44,347 nucleotides of DNA from JADHLJ01 sp038118725 (GTDB lineage: Bacteria; Pseudomonadota; Alphaproteobacteria; Thalassobaculales; Thalassobaculaceae), in contig JAYOIK010000040.1 in NCBI GenBank assembly GCA_038118725.1, positions 1 through 44,347 on the forward strand. Reading direction: 5' to 3'. The notes under the pieces were generated by a model. That model did no database searches, was not told where the DNA came from, and worked only from the letters and a program-made list of their open reading frames with translations. The first letter of the stretch is position 1; every line of letters starts with the position of its first letter. This document shows positions 1 through 8,524 of the stretch, piece after piece. The position numbers were made by a program, and so were the translations under genes.

Positions 1-2
1 AA

Positions 3-842
3 AAGGTGATCCTTAAAGTCAAGTTAACCGGGCCGATGACCGATGTCGTCGCCGCGATCCACGAAGCCAGAAAAGACCCGACGGTCAAGGCGATGGTGCT
101 GCGGGTAAATAGTCCCGGTGGCAGTTACGTCGCCTCCGACAGCATTCTGCGCGCCTTGGAGAAAACCCGCGACGCCGGCATTCCCATCGTCGTTTCAATG
201 GGGAATGTCGCGGCCTCGGGAGGCTATTTCATTACCCTCGCCGCCGATCACGTGGTGGCGAGGCCCGCGACGATCACCGGATCGATTGGCGTGCTGGGCG
301 GCAAGATCTCGGTGGGCGATTTGCTGTCCCGTCATGGGATCGATAGCGCGGAGGTAAGCGCGGGAGCCAACGCCACCATGTTTTCTCCGCTGCGCCCCTT
401 CGACGACGATGAACGGGAACGCCTGTCCAAGATCCTCGACGAGATCTATGGGGATTTCACGGCCAAGGTCGCGCAACGCCGCCGGCTTTCCCCGACCGAC
501 GTCGACGCGGCCGCGCGCGGCCGTATTTGGACCGGCGAGGACGCACTGCGGCACGGTTTGGTCGATGTCCTCGGCGGCTTCGAGGATGCTATATCCCTGG
601 CCCGGCAATCCGCTGGCCTGGAGCCCGGACACAAGGCGCCCCCGACGATTTTCCCCAGGCGTGGGAGTCCTCTCGAGCAACTGCTGGACACGATCGAGGA
701 AGGTGACGTGCCGTCCCTGGCCGCGGGCCTGGGTGACCTGATTCGGATCTTGCGGTATGCTGGCGGCATCGAAGAGGCACTGCCGAGGATTGGGCAATCC
801 GACCGCATCATGTTGCGAATGCCGGATCTGAACATTAGATGA
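3..842 (+). CDS. sppA: Signal peptide peptidase SppA, 67K type, 3' part (5' end outside window)
   Basis: The reading frame is open to the left edge, so the gene starts outside the window; the GTG at position 6 is just a codon inside it. The product is the C-terminal half of a membrane-bound serine protease (family S49) that degrades leftover signal peptides. The stretches NSPGGS and AASGGYF are typical; the Ser of AASGGYF (codon 216-218) is the expected nucleophile. In short 36K enzymes a catalytic Lys follows about 50 residues later in a GKYKD-like motif, but here that place reads ANATMFSP with no Lys. This fits the 67K type, in which the Lys comes from the N-terminal half, here unseen. The gene ends in TGA, 34 bases before the next gene. 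Confidence 0.9.
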   Translation, partial: KVILKVKLTGPMTDVVAAIHEARKDPTVKAMVLRVNSPGGSYVASDSILRALEKTRDAGIPIVVSMGNVAASGGYFITLAADHVVARPATITGSIGVLGGKISVGDLLSRHGIDSAEVSAGANATMFSPLRPFDDDERERLSKILDEIYGDFTAKVAQRRRLSPTDVDAAARGRIWTGEDALRHGLVDVLGGFEDAISLARQSAGLEPGHKAPPTIFPRRGSPLEQLLDTIEEGDVPSLAAGLGDLIRILRYAGGIEEALPRIGQSDRIMLRMPDLNIR

Positions 843-876
843 TGTTCGTTGGCCCACTGAAAGAGGAGGCATCGAC

Positions 877-1380
877 ATGACCAGAAAAACGAGAGCGCGG
901 TTTAGAGGTCTTGCGATTCTGATCCTGGCGTCGCTGCTCCTGGCCACGCCCCTCTCCGGCCCTGCTTGGGCTCAATCAGATGACGCTGAACAAGACGAGT
1001 CCACCAAGGAAAGAAAACAGAAGGAAAAAGAACAGAAGAAGAAGGACAAAAAATTTAACGATGACCGGCTGTACCGGTTCATGGTCGGCCCCGATGTCCT
1101 CCCCGTGGGGCCCTATACGATATCTTTCTATGTCCGGGGCCAATTGGTCGAAGGAAGGCTTCGGATCGCTATTCAAGCCAAGGACACTCAGGCCAAGAGG
1201 GCTCTTGAAGGCGAAAAATGGGTTATCAACGGCATTGTCTATCCGCTGGCGCTGCGCATGTGGGAGAACGGTCGCCCGACCACCGAGGATATTCGAAACT
1301 TCAAGTCCGATAGCAAATCCCAGCTTCAGCGTCGCTTCGCCGAGCTGGTGAAGGAAGTATATATTGAATCGATCATGTGA
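877..1380 (+). CDS. Small secreted/periplasmic protein with lysine-rich linker, unknown function
   Basis: This 167-aa protein begins with a clear signal peptide (basic MTRKTRARFR, hydrophobic LAILILASLLLATPL, then an Ala-x-Ala-type site near PAWAQ). A highly charged Asp/Glu/Lys segment of about 30 residues (roughly 34-64) comes next. A folded region of about 100 residues ends in VYIESIM. The start is supported by AGAGGAGG seven bases upstream. The C-terminal part faintly recalls FliL-type flagellar basal-body proteins (beta strand, then a long helix of the type seen in SKSQLQRRFAELV), but this is a weak visual resemblance. It follows sppA by 34 bases and is probably co-transcribed with it. 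It converges on the DUF2806-like gene with a 30-base gap. Confidence 0.75.
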   Translation: MTRKTRARFRGLAILILASLLLATPLSGPAWAQSDDAEQDESTKERKQKEKEQKKKDKKFNDDRLYRFMVGPDVLPVGPYTISFYVRGQLVEGRLRIAIQAKDTQAKRALEGEKWVINGIVYPLALRMWENGRPTTEDIRNFKSDSKSQLQRRFAELVKEVYIESIM

Positions 1381-1410
1381 CCGCCAGTTCTTGGACCGGT
1401 ACGGTCGAGG

Positions 1411-2382
1411 TTAACTTCCACGTCTTGTGTGCAACGCGACGATTTCGCTAAAGGGCGAGTGTTTCGAGACGACGTTCTCGCTGGCTCGTTTCAGAATATC
1501 GGCCTGCATGACCGTACATCCCTGCTTTTGCGCATGTCGCACGATCTCAATGATGTACTCCATATCGGTGGAAATTTTCTCTTCTTGGATAATCGCCGTG
1601 CAAAGCGCCGCGCCCGCGTCGGTCAGGCGATAACAAGGCACGACCAATTCCTTTTTCGGATCGTCATGAATGATGCGGAGAATCTTGTCGTTGTAGAGCA
1701 GGTTGGTCGTGAATTTCGCCTCGATCTGGCTGCGGAACACCTTGGTCATGTCCTTGTTGGTGCGTAAAAGCCCGTATTCCTCAAGCAGCAAGATGACGTC
1801 ACCAACCAGGCCCCGCTCGGCGTTGAATCCATCGGAGAGGCGAACGAAGAAATTGTTGATGGTAAGCCCGGCGATCACGCGCAGCCATTCGGTCAAACGC
1901 GGAGAGAGCGACGCCAGCACCCGCATCGCCACCGGCGGCACCGCGCCGGGGCGCCGCACCTCCATGATCAGGAGGCGCGCCCAGATCGCCTGACGCTCTG
2001 GATCGGCGCAATCGGCGCATATGTCAAACAGACGCGCGGCCCAATCCGGATCGATTTCGCCTTCGTCGACTTTTTCCGGCAACCGCGCGAAGGCATGCAG
2101 CAGGATCGCGTCGAGATTCGCCTGACGCCGGCGATGCTGATGCTCCATGCGAGCATCGGCCCGGCGATTTCGCTCCGCCGTCGCGGCTTCCTCGGAAACC
2201 GTCGGACCGTCGAGCCCCTTGACCGAGAGCAACCAGTCTCGCTGCGCCGACCCCAAGGCGGTTACGACGCAAGTGTTGAAGCGCTTGATCGCCGGCGACG
2301 CCTTTACCTTGGGTAAGGCCGGTATCGGCGCCGCTTCCGTCGCCAGTTCCACGGGCATGGGTAAATTACCGGTATCGCTCAC
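1411..2382 (-). CDS. DUF2806-like protein
   Basis: This is a 323-aa cytoplasmic protein read from a GTG start at 2382, preceded by a good ribosome site (GAGAGGGG, six bases upstream). An upstream ATG at 2454 is possible but would overlap the end of tlyA. The central part matches my memory of the DUF2806 pattern: an RRQANLDAILLHA helix, then DPDWAARLFD, then PERQAIWARLL and a PG followed by a LASLSP helix. The function of the family is unknown to me. The last third (FRSQIEAKFTTNL onward) looks alpha/beta and less conserved. It is the last gene of the minus-strand run from xseB, 49 bases after tlyA. Confidence 0.7.
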   Translation of the reverse strand: MSDTGNLPMPVELATEAAPIPALPKVKASPAIKRFNTCVVTALGSAQRDWLLSVKGLDGPTVSEEAATAERNRRADARMEHQHRRRQANLDAILLHAFARLPEKVDEGEIDPDWAARLFDICADCADPERQAIWARLLIMEVRRPGAVPPVAMRVLASLSPRLTEWLRVIAGLTINNFFVRLSDGFNAERGLVGDVILLLEEYGLLRTNKDMTKVFRSQIEAKFTTNLLYNDKILRIIHDDPKKELVVPCYRLTDAGAALCTAIIQEEKISTDMEYIIEIVRHAQKQGCTVMQADILKRASENVVSKHSPFSEIVALHTRRGS

Positions 2383-2431
2383 ATTAACCCCTCTCGGGAA
2401 CCGTGCTGTCACCTCGCGCTCGGACCGAAGG

Positions 2432-3181
2432 CTAACACAGTTTGGAGCCGGCAATCAGGTATTCCAGATTTCCGTCCCCTCCGGTGACCGGAGAGTGGAT
2501 GATACCGTCGCACCGCCAACCCGGCCGAGCGTCCAGCCACGCGGTGGCGCCGTCGCGAACTTGGTTCAGCAACATCTTGTCGCGCACGACGCCGCCGCCA
2601 CCCACCTTGCCGGGGCCGACCTCGAATTGCGGTTTTACCAATCCGACGAAGCGGCCTCCCGCGCGCGCCAGATCCAGTGCTGGGCCGACAGCCTTGCGAA
2701 TCGAAATGAAGCTGACATCACACACCACCAGATCAATCGGCCCATCCATCGGTTCCAGGACGATGTTTCTGGCATCGGTGCGTTCCAGAACCACGACCCT
2801 GGGGTCGCGAGCTATACGCTCGACCAATTGGCCATAGCCGACATCGACCGCGTGAACCCGCGCCGCGCCGCCGGCGAGCAGTACGTCGGTAAAACCGCCG
2901 GTCGAGGCGCCGATATCCAAACAATTGGAGCCGGTGGGATCGATCCCGAAATGCTCAAGCGCCGCCGCCAGTTTAAGCCCGCCTCGCGACGCCCAGGGGT
3001 TAACCTCTCCAGTGATTTCAATATCGACGTCGGATGCGACCAGCGTGGCCGGTTTGTCCGAAATCCGACCGTCGCAGGAGACATATCCAGCCTGAATCAA
3101 GGCCCGGGCTCGCGCTCGCGACGGACATAATCCTCGATCCACCAAAACACGGTCGAGACGAACACGCGAGGACGGGGACAT
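2432..3181 (-). CDS. tlyA: TlyA family rRNA (cytidine-2'-O)-methyltransferase / hemolysin A-like
   Basis: The product is 249 aa from ATG 3181, one base after the stop of the upstream gene. That start leaves the protein beginning MSPSSRVRLDRVLV, as usual in the family; a more upstream frame extension to 3274 would add an unlikely Arg/Pro tail. An N-terminal S4 RNA-binding domain (RLDRVLVDRGLCPSRARARAL) is followed by an FtsJ-like SAM domain with NCLDIGASTGGFTD and AVDVGYGQL. The likely catalytic K-D-K-E set is visible as SRGGLKLA, VVCDVSFIS, LVKPQFE and NLEYL. TlyA proteins 2'-O-methylate ribosomal RNA; some were first named hemolysins. Stop codon is TAG. Confidence 0.9.
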   Translation of the reverse strand: MSPSSRVRLDRVLVDRGLCPSRARARALIQAGYVSCDGRISDKPATLVASDVDIEITGEVNPWASRGGLKLAAALEHFGIDPTGSNCLDIGASTGGFTDVLLAGGAARVHAVDVGYGQLVERIARDPRVVVLERTDARNIVLEPMDGPIDLVVCDVSFISIRKAVGPALDLARAGGRFVGLVKPQFEVGPGKVGGGGVVRDKMLLNQVRDGATAWLDARPGWRCDGIIHSPVTGGDGNLEYLIAGSKLC

Positions 3182-3182
3182 T

Positions 3183-4235
3183 TCAGCGCGTGGCGGGGTC
3201 GATCCGCCAACTCCACGCCGCGCCCCCTCGGTCGCTTCCGGCACGCCGGGTGACCGCGACATGACCGGCGACACTCATGGCCAAACCGTCCAAAAGGCCG
3301 CTCCATCCATCCATGAGCGAGGACGCGGGCGCCTTCAAGCCCTTGAAAAGGCGGATATCATCACGCTCCACGACAGCGCCGTCGCCATCCGCTCGCCACC
3401 GAGCGGCGTCTCCTTCCGCGTTCGCAAGCGCGGTCAACAATCGCGCGGCCGCCACCGGCTCATTACCCTCGACCCCAAGCAATCGGGCGGTTCCAGGTCC
3501 CAGCTGCAAGCCGATCAAACGCCCCGCGTGAGCCGCCAGGGCGGCCGCCCGCGCCGGCCCCAGGGCCTCGGCTAGCACCGTCAACCCGGTGCGGACATAT
3601 TCCAGAGCGTAGTTTCGCTTGGCCTTGCTCTTGCGCTCCTCGGTCCAGAGCTTGGTGTCCAGTTTCGGCGCCTTATCCGGATCATACGGCGGTGGCTGTT
3701 CTCCCGGAGAGAAGCGTAGCCGCTCCTCCGGCGCCAAATCACGGTCATGCTCCAGAAAGTACCCCGCGAGGCCAGGCTGACCATCAGTGGTCTGCCCAGT
3801 GCAGATAAAGCCCAGCCGCGGGTTGCCAAGACTGACGCCGTTGCGCGCGTACCAACCCCAAAGCATGCCGCGGGAGACCTCGCTCGGCACCCCGCAGATC
3901 GCCGCGCCATCGTAGAACCAGCGCGGCGGCGGGAACCGTACCCAGGCCTTGGTGTCCGATTCCGCCATGAACTGAACATCCACGCCGCCAATCCGATTGG
4001 CCAGATAGTGGTATCCGGCGCAGGCAACCGCGTCAGATCTATCCGTCAGTCCAAGTTTCTCCAGTCCAGCCAAGAACCGAACTTCGTGTTGCCGGCGGAA
4101 CAAACGAAAGATCCAGTCACCGGCGACCGCCGCTCCACATTGACTGGAAACCGTCAGAATCATGCCGGCAATGTGCGCTTGATAGAGCTTCGAAACCGCC
4201 TCAACAGCGTCCTGGGCGTCCGTCTTGTCCGGCAT
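3183..4235 (-). CDS. Conserved-looking hypothetical protein in the dxs-tlyA operon
   Basis: I do not recognise this 350-aa protein. It has no signal peptide and no clear membrane segment. The first half is rich in aromatic residues and carries distinctive stretches (SQCGAAVAGDWIF, VRFPPPRWFYDG, MLWGWYARNGVSLG) resembling a ligand-binding or hydrolase fold. A charged middle (KLDTKLWTEERKSKAKRNYA) leads into an alanine-rich helical second half (ALGPARAAALAAHAGRLIGLQL). Its ATG lies one base beyond the dxs stop and its TGA one base before the tlyA ATG, so the three genes are translated in tight series. Tight packing suggests a real gene that is co-expressed with isoprenoid synthesis; its role is unknown. 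Confidence 0.8.
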   Translation of the reverse strand: MPDKTDAQDAVEAVSKLYQAHIAGMILTVSSQCGAAVAGDWIFRLFRRQHEVRFLAGLEKLGLTDRSDAVACAGYHYLANRIGGVDVQFMAESDTKAWVRFPPPRWFYDGAAICGVPSEVSRGMLWGWYARNGVSLGNPRLGFICTGQTTDGQPGLAGYFLEHDRDLAPEERLRFSPGEQPPPYDPDKAPKLDTKLWTEERKSKAKRNYALEYVRTGLTVLAEALGPARAAALAAHAGRLIGLQLGPGTARLLGVEGNEPVAAARLLTALANAEGDAARWRADGDGAVVERDDIRLFKGLKAPASSLMDGWSGLLDGLAMSVAGHVAVTRRAGSDRGGAAWSWRIDPATR

Positions 4236-4236
4236 A

Positions 4237-6156
4237 TCAGGCTCGCGCGGGGCTGATCAGATGCTCTTGCCCCAACGCCGCGAGCGCGGTGGCCACGATC
4301 GCGATCGAGTCGAGGCCGGAATCGGCGTATTGCTTGTTGGGCGAGTCATGATCGATGAACCGATCCGGCAAGGTCATCGGGCGCACCTTTAAGCCGCCGT
4401 CCAACAACCCCTCGCCCGCCAAGGCGTGCAGAACCTGGGTCGAGAAACCGCCGATCGAGCCTTCCTCAATGGTGATCAGGACTTCGTGTGATCGCGCGAG
4501 ACGACGCAACAAATCCAAGTCCAAGGGTTTGGCGAAACGCGCATCCGCCACCGTCGTCGACAGGCCTCGCGCCGCTAGATCCTCCGCGGCGGTCAAGCTA
4601 TCCGCCAAGCGTCCTCCGAGAGAGAGGATCGCCACGACATTGCCCTCCCGAAGGACCCGTCCCTTGCCGACTTCCAGCGGGACGCCGATCTCCGGCATCT
4701 CGACGCCGACCCCTTCGCCCCTGGGATAACGTACCGCCGACGGTCCATCATCAATGGCGCGACAGGTCGCGACCATATGCATCAGTTCCGCCTCGTCGGC
4801 GGCGGCCATGACCACGAAATCGGGCAGGCAACAGAGATAGGCAAGGTCATACGCGCCGGCATGGGTTGCGCCATCGGCTCCCACCAATCCGGCCCGATCT
4901 ATGCCGAAACGCACGGGCAGTTTCTGGATCGCCACGTCGTGGACGACCTGGTCGTAGGCGCGCTGGAGGAAAGTGGAGTAAATCGTCGCGAAGGGCTTCA
5001 TGCCTTCCGTCGCCATGCCCGCGGCGAAAGTCACCGCGTGCTGTTCGGCGATCCCGACATCAAAGGCTCGATCCGGAAAGCGTTGGGCGAACTTGGCAAC
5101 GCCCGTCCCGGAGGGCATGGCCGCGGTAATCGCCACGATCCGTTCATCCTTCTCGGCCTCGGCGATCAGGGCATCGGCATAGACATTGGTATAGGACGGC
5201 GCGTTCGCCTTGGGTTTGGCCAAGGTTCCGGTGATCACGTCGAATTTCTGAACCGCGTGATACTTTTCCGCGGACTGTTCGTTGAACGGGTGCCCCCGAC
5301 CCTTTTCCGTCACCACGTGCAGCAGGACCGGCGCGTCTTGCTTGGCATCCCGGATGTTCCGCAAAACCGGCAACAGATGATCAAGATTATGCCCGTCAAC
5401 CGGGCCTACGTAATAGAAACCGAGTTCCTCGAACAACGTCCCGCCGGTCACCATGCCGCGCGCATATTCCTCGGCCCGGCGCGCCGTCGTCTCGAAGGGT
5501 TTCGGAAAACGCTGCGCGATCTGTTTGGCCAGATCCCGTAGATTGCGATAGGGACGTGAGCTGATCAGTTGCGAGAGATAGGCGCTCATCGCGCCCACCG
5601 CCGGCGCGATCGACATGTCGTTATCGTTCAGAACCACGAGCAAACGGGTGTCCGAGGAACCGGCGTTGTTCATCGCCTCGTAGGCCATTCCAGCGCTCAT
5701 CGCGCCGTCACCAATCACCGCGACAACGTGATTGTCCGCGCCCTTCATATCGCGCGCCACGGCCATTCCCAACCCAGCGGAAATGGACGTTGAGCTATGC
5801 GCCGCGCCGAACGGATCATACTCGCTCTCGGAGCGCCGCGTGAAACCGGACAAGCCGCCGCCCTGGCGCAGGGTTCTAATCCGATCGCGCCGCCCGGTGA
5901 TGATCTTGTGCGGATACGCCTGGTGGCCGACATCCCATATCAATCGGTCGGCGGGAGTGTTGTAGACATAGTGCAAAGCGACGGTGAGCTCGACGACTCC
6001 CAGGCCGGCACCGAGATGGCCACCGGTAACCGATACGGCGTCGATCATCTCGCGGCGTAGTTCCGCCGCCAGATCGGCGAGTTGCTCTGGTTCCAGGCGC
6101 CGCAGATCCGCCGGAACATCGACAAGATCAAGCAGTGGCGTCGTGGAATTGGTCAT
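4237..6156 (-). CDS. dxs: 1-deoxy-D-xylulose-5-phosphate synthase
   Basis: This 639-aa thiamine-diphosphate enzyme joins pyruvate and glyceraldehyde 3-phosphate to make DXP, the first step of the MEP isoprenoid pathway (and a precursor of thiamine and pyridoxal). Visible landmarks are GHQAYPHKI near the N terminus, the TPP/Mg motif GDGAMSAGMAYEAMNNAG, the second-domain AEQHAVTFAAGMA with the catalytic Glu, and a transketolase C-terminal domain. The chosen start ATG 6156 gives MTNSTTPLL and has AGGGGA seven bases upstream; the frame is open further to 6231, but that stretch overlaps ispA. It follows ispA by 11 bases, so substrate-supplying and prenyl-chain-building steps are co-expressed. Confidence 0.97.
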   Translation of the reverse strand: MTNSTTPLLDLVDVPADLRRLEPEQLADLAAELRREMIDAVSVTGGHLGAGLGVVELTVALHYVYNTPADRLIWDVGHQAYPHKIITGRRDRIRTLRQGGGLSGFTRRSESEYDPFGAAHSSTSISAGLGMAVARDMKGADNHVVAVIGDGAMSAGMAYEAMNNAGSSDTRLLVVLNDNDMSIAPAVGAMSAYLSQLISSRPYRNLRDLAKQIAQRFPKPFETTARRAEEYARGMVTGGTLFEELGFYYVGPVDGHNLDHLLPVLRNIRDAKQDAPVLLHVVTEKGRGHPFNEQSAEKYHAVQKFDVITGTLAKPKANAPSYTNVYADALIAEAEKDERIVAITAAMPSGTGVAKFAQRFPDRAFDVGIAEQHAVTFAAGMATEGMKPFATIYSTFLQRAYDQVVHDVAIQKLPVRFGIDRAGLVGADGATHAGAYDLAYLCCLPDFVVMAAADEAELMHMVATCRAIDDGPSAVRYPRGEGVGVEMPEIGVPLEVGKGRVLREGNVVAILSLGGRLADSLTAAEDLAARGLSTTVADARFAKPLDLDLLRRLARSHEVLITIEEGSIGGFSTQVLHALAGEGLLDGGLKVRPMTLPDRFIDHDSPNKQYADSGLDSIAIVATALAALGQEHLISPARA

Positions 6157-6167
6157 ACGCGGTCCCC

Positions 6168-7082
6168 TTACCCGTCCCTCTGGACGATAAATCGCGCGGC
6201 GTCTCTTAGAAGGTCCGCCGACTCGCCCCACAAATCAAGAGCGCTCACCGCTTGTTCACTCAACAGTTTTGCTTGAGCCCGCGCCCGTTCGGCGCCGAGG
6301 ATCGACACGAAAGTCGCCTTGCCGGCCGCGATATCCTGCCCTGTCGGCTTACCGGTAATATCGGAATCACCCTCCAGATCCAACAGATCATCGGCGATCT
6401 GGAAGGCCAGGCCGAACTCTTGCGCATAGCTATGCAGGGCGTGGATCTGTTTCGAGGAAGCACGCCCCATGATCGCGCCGGCGGTGGCGCAGAAGGCGAA
6501 GATCTCTCCGGTTTTCATCCTCTGAAGCCGGGTTATCGCGCCAATGTCGAACTCTTCCGTTTCGGCGAGCAGATCAATCATCTGACCACCCGCCATGCCG
6601 GGCGCGCCCGCCGCCTTCGCCAAGGCCGAGACAAGTTCGCATCGAACCATCGCGTCGGAATGGGTTTCAGGCGCCGCGAGAACCTGAAAAGCCAGGGATT
6701 GCAGGGCATCGCCCGCGAGAATCGCCGTCGCCTCGTCGAATTGCTTGTGACAGCTCGGTTTCCCCCGCCGCAGATCACTATCGTCCATGGCGGGCAAATC
6801 GTCATGGATCAGGGAATAGCAGTGCATGAATTCGACCGCCGCGCCGACTCGCGTGGCGCACCTGGAATCGACACCGAACAGGGCGGCGGATTGCTGCACG
6901 AGAAAGGGCCGCAAACGCTTGCCGCCGCCAAGCGATGAATAGCGCATCGCCTCCAATAGCGGCGCCTCGGCGTCATCCGCCTTGGGCAGGAGCAGATTCA
7001 TCATCCGCTCCACCTCGCCCGCCGAGGCTTTCATCGCCTGGCCGAGCCGGTCGCTGTTAACGGCAACGGGAACCCGTGTCAT
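6168..7082 (-). CDS. ispA: Polyprenyl (farnesyl/geranyl) diphosphate synthase
   Basis: This 304-aa all-helical trans-prenyltransferase condenses isopentenyl and allylic diphosphates to make farnesyl (or geranylgeranyl) diphosphate. The first aspartate-rich motif is DDLPAMDD at residues 94-101, the second is DDLLD at about residue 230, and the isopentenyl site GGGKRLRP is at 62-69. The product chain length cannot be fixed by eye. It starts two bases after xseB ends and is followed by dxs. Confidence 0.95.
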   Translation of the reverse strand: MTRVPVAVNSDRLGQAMKASAGEVERMMNLLLPKADDAEAPLLEAMRYSSLGGGKRLRPFLVQQSAALFGVDSRCATRVGAAVEFMHCYSLIHDDLPAMDDSDLRRGKPSCHKQFDEATAILAGDALQSLAFQVLAAPETHSDAMVRCELVSALAKAAGAPGMAGGQMIDLLAETEEFDIGAITRLQRMKTGEIFAFCATAGAIMGRASSKQIHALHSYAQEFGLAFQIADDLLDLEGDSDITGKPTGQDIAAGKATFVSILGAERARAQAKLLSEQAVSALDLWGESADLLRDAARFIVQRDG

Positions 7083-7084
7083 GA

Positions 7085-7330
7085 TCAGCTTTCGAAATCC
7101 GAGGTTTCAGGCGCGCCACCAACTTCGGGAAGCCGGATTTTCTCGACTTTCATACGCGCCTCGTCGAGCTTTCTCTGGCAGTGCTTTTTCAGCTCCGAGC
7201 CGCGTTCATAAGCCATGATCGCGTCGTCCAGGGATCCCTGGCCGCTCTCCAGACGTCCGACGATTTGCTCCAATTCGGCGAGCGCTTCCTCGAAACTAAG
7301 AGCATCCACTACATTGGCTGTTTCAGTCAC
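7085..7330 (-). CDS. xseB: Exodeoxyribonuclease VII small subunit
   Basis: This 81-aa coiled-coil protein is the small subunit of exonuclease VII, which degrades single-stranded DNA together with XseA (not in this window). The family signature is clear: LSFEEALAELEQIVGRLESG, then LDDAIMAYERGSELKKHC. The GTG at 7330 is preferred as start because GGGAGA lies about six bases upstream and the family usually begins a few residues before the LSFEEAL helix. The frame is open to 7381, which would add an unusual Arg-rich leader. It is the first gene of the isoprenoid operon, 87 bases after the deacetylase gene. Confidence 0.95.
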   Translation of the reverse strand: MTETANVVDALSFEEALAELEQIVGRLESGQGSLDDAIMAYERGSELKKHCQRKLDEARMKVEKIRLPEVGGAPETSDFES

Positions 7331-7417
7331 GCGATGTCTCCCCAAAACCGGGCCGGAGTGTAGGCGCGCGGAGCGGCGCAAACAAGCCGTAACCGGGGCA
7401 ATTTCAAGGCCGGAGGC

Positions 7418-8353
7418 TCAAGCGGCGTCCTTCTCCATCAATACCCGCACATGCGCCGACGCGGATGCCGCCAGGGCATCCAGATCATAGCCTCCCTCAA
7501 GCGAAGAGACCACGCGACCTCCCGCGTGTCGGTCGGCAATGGCCATCAACTCCCGCGTCGCCCAGGCATAGTCATCCTCGATGAAGCGCAGACCAGCCAG
7601 CGGGTCCGCCTCATGGGCGTCGAAACCGGCGGAGATAATCAGCAGCTCCGGCTCGAACGCATCCAGCGCCGGCAGAATAATCTCGGTCATCTCGGCGCGA
7701 AACTCCTCGCCGCCGGCGCCGCTCGGCAAGGGCGCGTTGACGATCGTTCCATGCGCCCCGCGCTCCTCACGCGCGCCGGTTCCGGGATAGAGCGGCATCT
7801 GGTGGGTCGAGGCGAACATCATGTCCGGCTCATCCCAGAACATCGCCTGGGTCCCGTTGCCGTGGTGAACGTCGAAATCCATCACCGCGACGCGCTTCAC
7901 CCCGTGCGCGGCACGGGCATGAGCCGCCGCGATGGCGACATTGTTGAACAGGCAGAACCCCATCGGGATCTCGGCCTCGGCGTGGTGTCCCGGCGGTCGC
8001 CCGGCGCAGAAGGCATTTGCGGCCTGACCGGCGATCACCGCGTCGACGGCGGCGCATACCGCGCCCGCCGCCCGAAGCGCCGCCTCTCCCGAACCCGGCG
8101 ACATCGAGGTATCCGCGTCGAGGCGCGCCAACCCGATCTCCGGCTCCGCCGCGAGAACCCGCTCGACATGATCCCGCGGATGCATGAGCGCGATCTGCTC
8201 CAGCGTGGCAAGCGGCGCTTCCCGGCGGTCAAGCGCGGCGAACGCGGCATCGTCAAAGGCCCGATTGAGGGCCTCGAGGCGGGCCGGTCGTTCTGGGTGC
8301 ATGGGGCCCATGTCGTGGGCAATACAGGCGTTGTGGGTGAAAAAAAGTGTCAT
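7418..8353 (-). CDS. Histone-deacetylase-family (acetylpolyamine/acetoin-type) deacetylase
   Basis: This is a 311-aa zinc-dependent amide hydrolase of the arginase/deacetylase fold. The motifs are complete: RPPGHHAE with the catalytic His pair, DFDVHHGNGTQ with the first zinc Asp and His, and SAGFDAHEADPL with the second zinc Asp. STHQMPLYPGTG and SLEGGYD near the end are also typical. Bacterial members act on acetylated polyamines, acetylated lysines or small amides; the substrate cannot be told here. The start ATG 8353 (MTLFFTHNAC) fits the family; the frame is open to 8542 but the added residues are not family-like. It commonly precedes xseB in alphaproteobacteria. Confidence 0.92.
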   Translation of the reverse strand: MTLFFTHNACIAHDMGPMHPERPARLEALNRAFDDAAFAALDRREAPLATLEQIALMHPRDHVERVLAAEPEIGLARLDADTSMSPGSGEAALRAAGAVCAAVDAVIAGQAANAFCAGRPPGHHAEAEIPMGFCLFNNVAIAAAHARAAHGVKRVAVMDFDVHHGNGTQAMFWDEPDMMFASTHQMPLYPGTGAREERGAHGTIVNAPLPSGAGGEEFRAEMTEIILPALDAFEPELLIISAGFDAHEADPLAGLRFIEDDYAWATRELMAIADRHAGGRVVSSLEGGYDLDALAASASAHVRVLMEKDAA

Positions 8354-8524
8354 AATCCGCTCGTTCGCGAAGCCTCGGGCGATCAGAGTAGCACGCGCGC
8401 GGTTATCGGGACTATCGACCGCGTCCGACCAATCAAACCAAAATGCCAGTCCGCGTCGAAGTCTGTTGAGAAACACCAAGTCGCCCGGATAGTCTGCGAC
8501 GACGAATATTCGCGAGGATGGGTC

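Noticed and set aside
2147..3130. 327-codon plus-strand frame over tlyA and the DUF2806-like gene
   Set aside because: Shadow of two real minus-strand genes with no recognisable motif.
7451..8524. N-terminal 358 codons of the frame that ends in the FkbM-like methyltransferase
   Set aside because: They are antisense to the deacetylase gene and its upstream region and carry no protein family pattern; only the part from about 8525 looks real.
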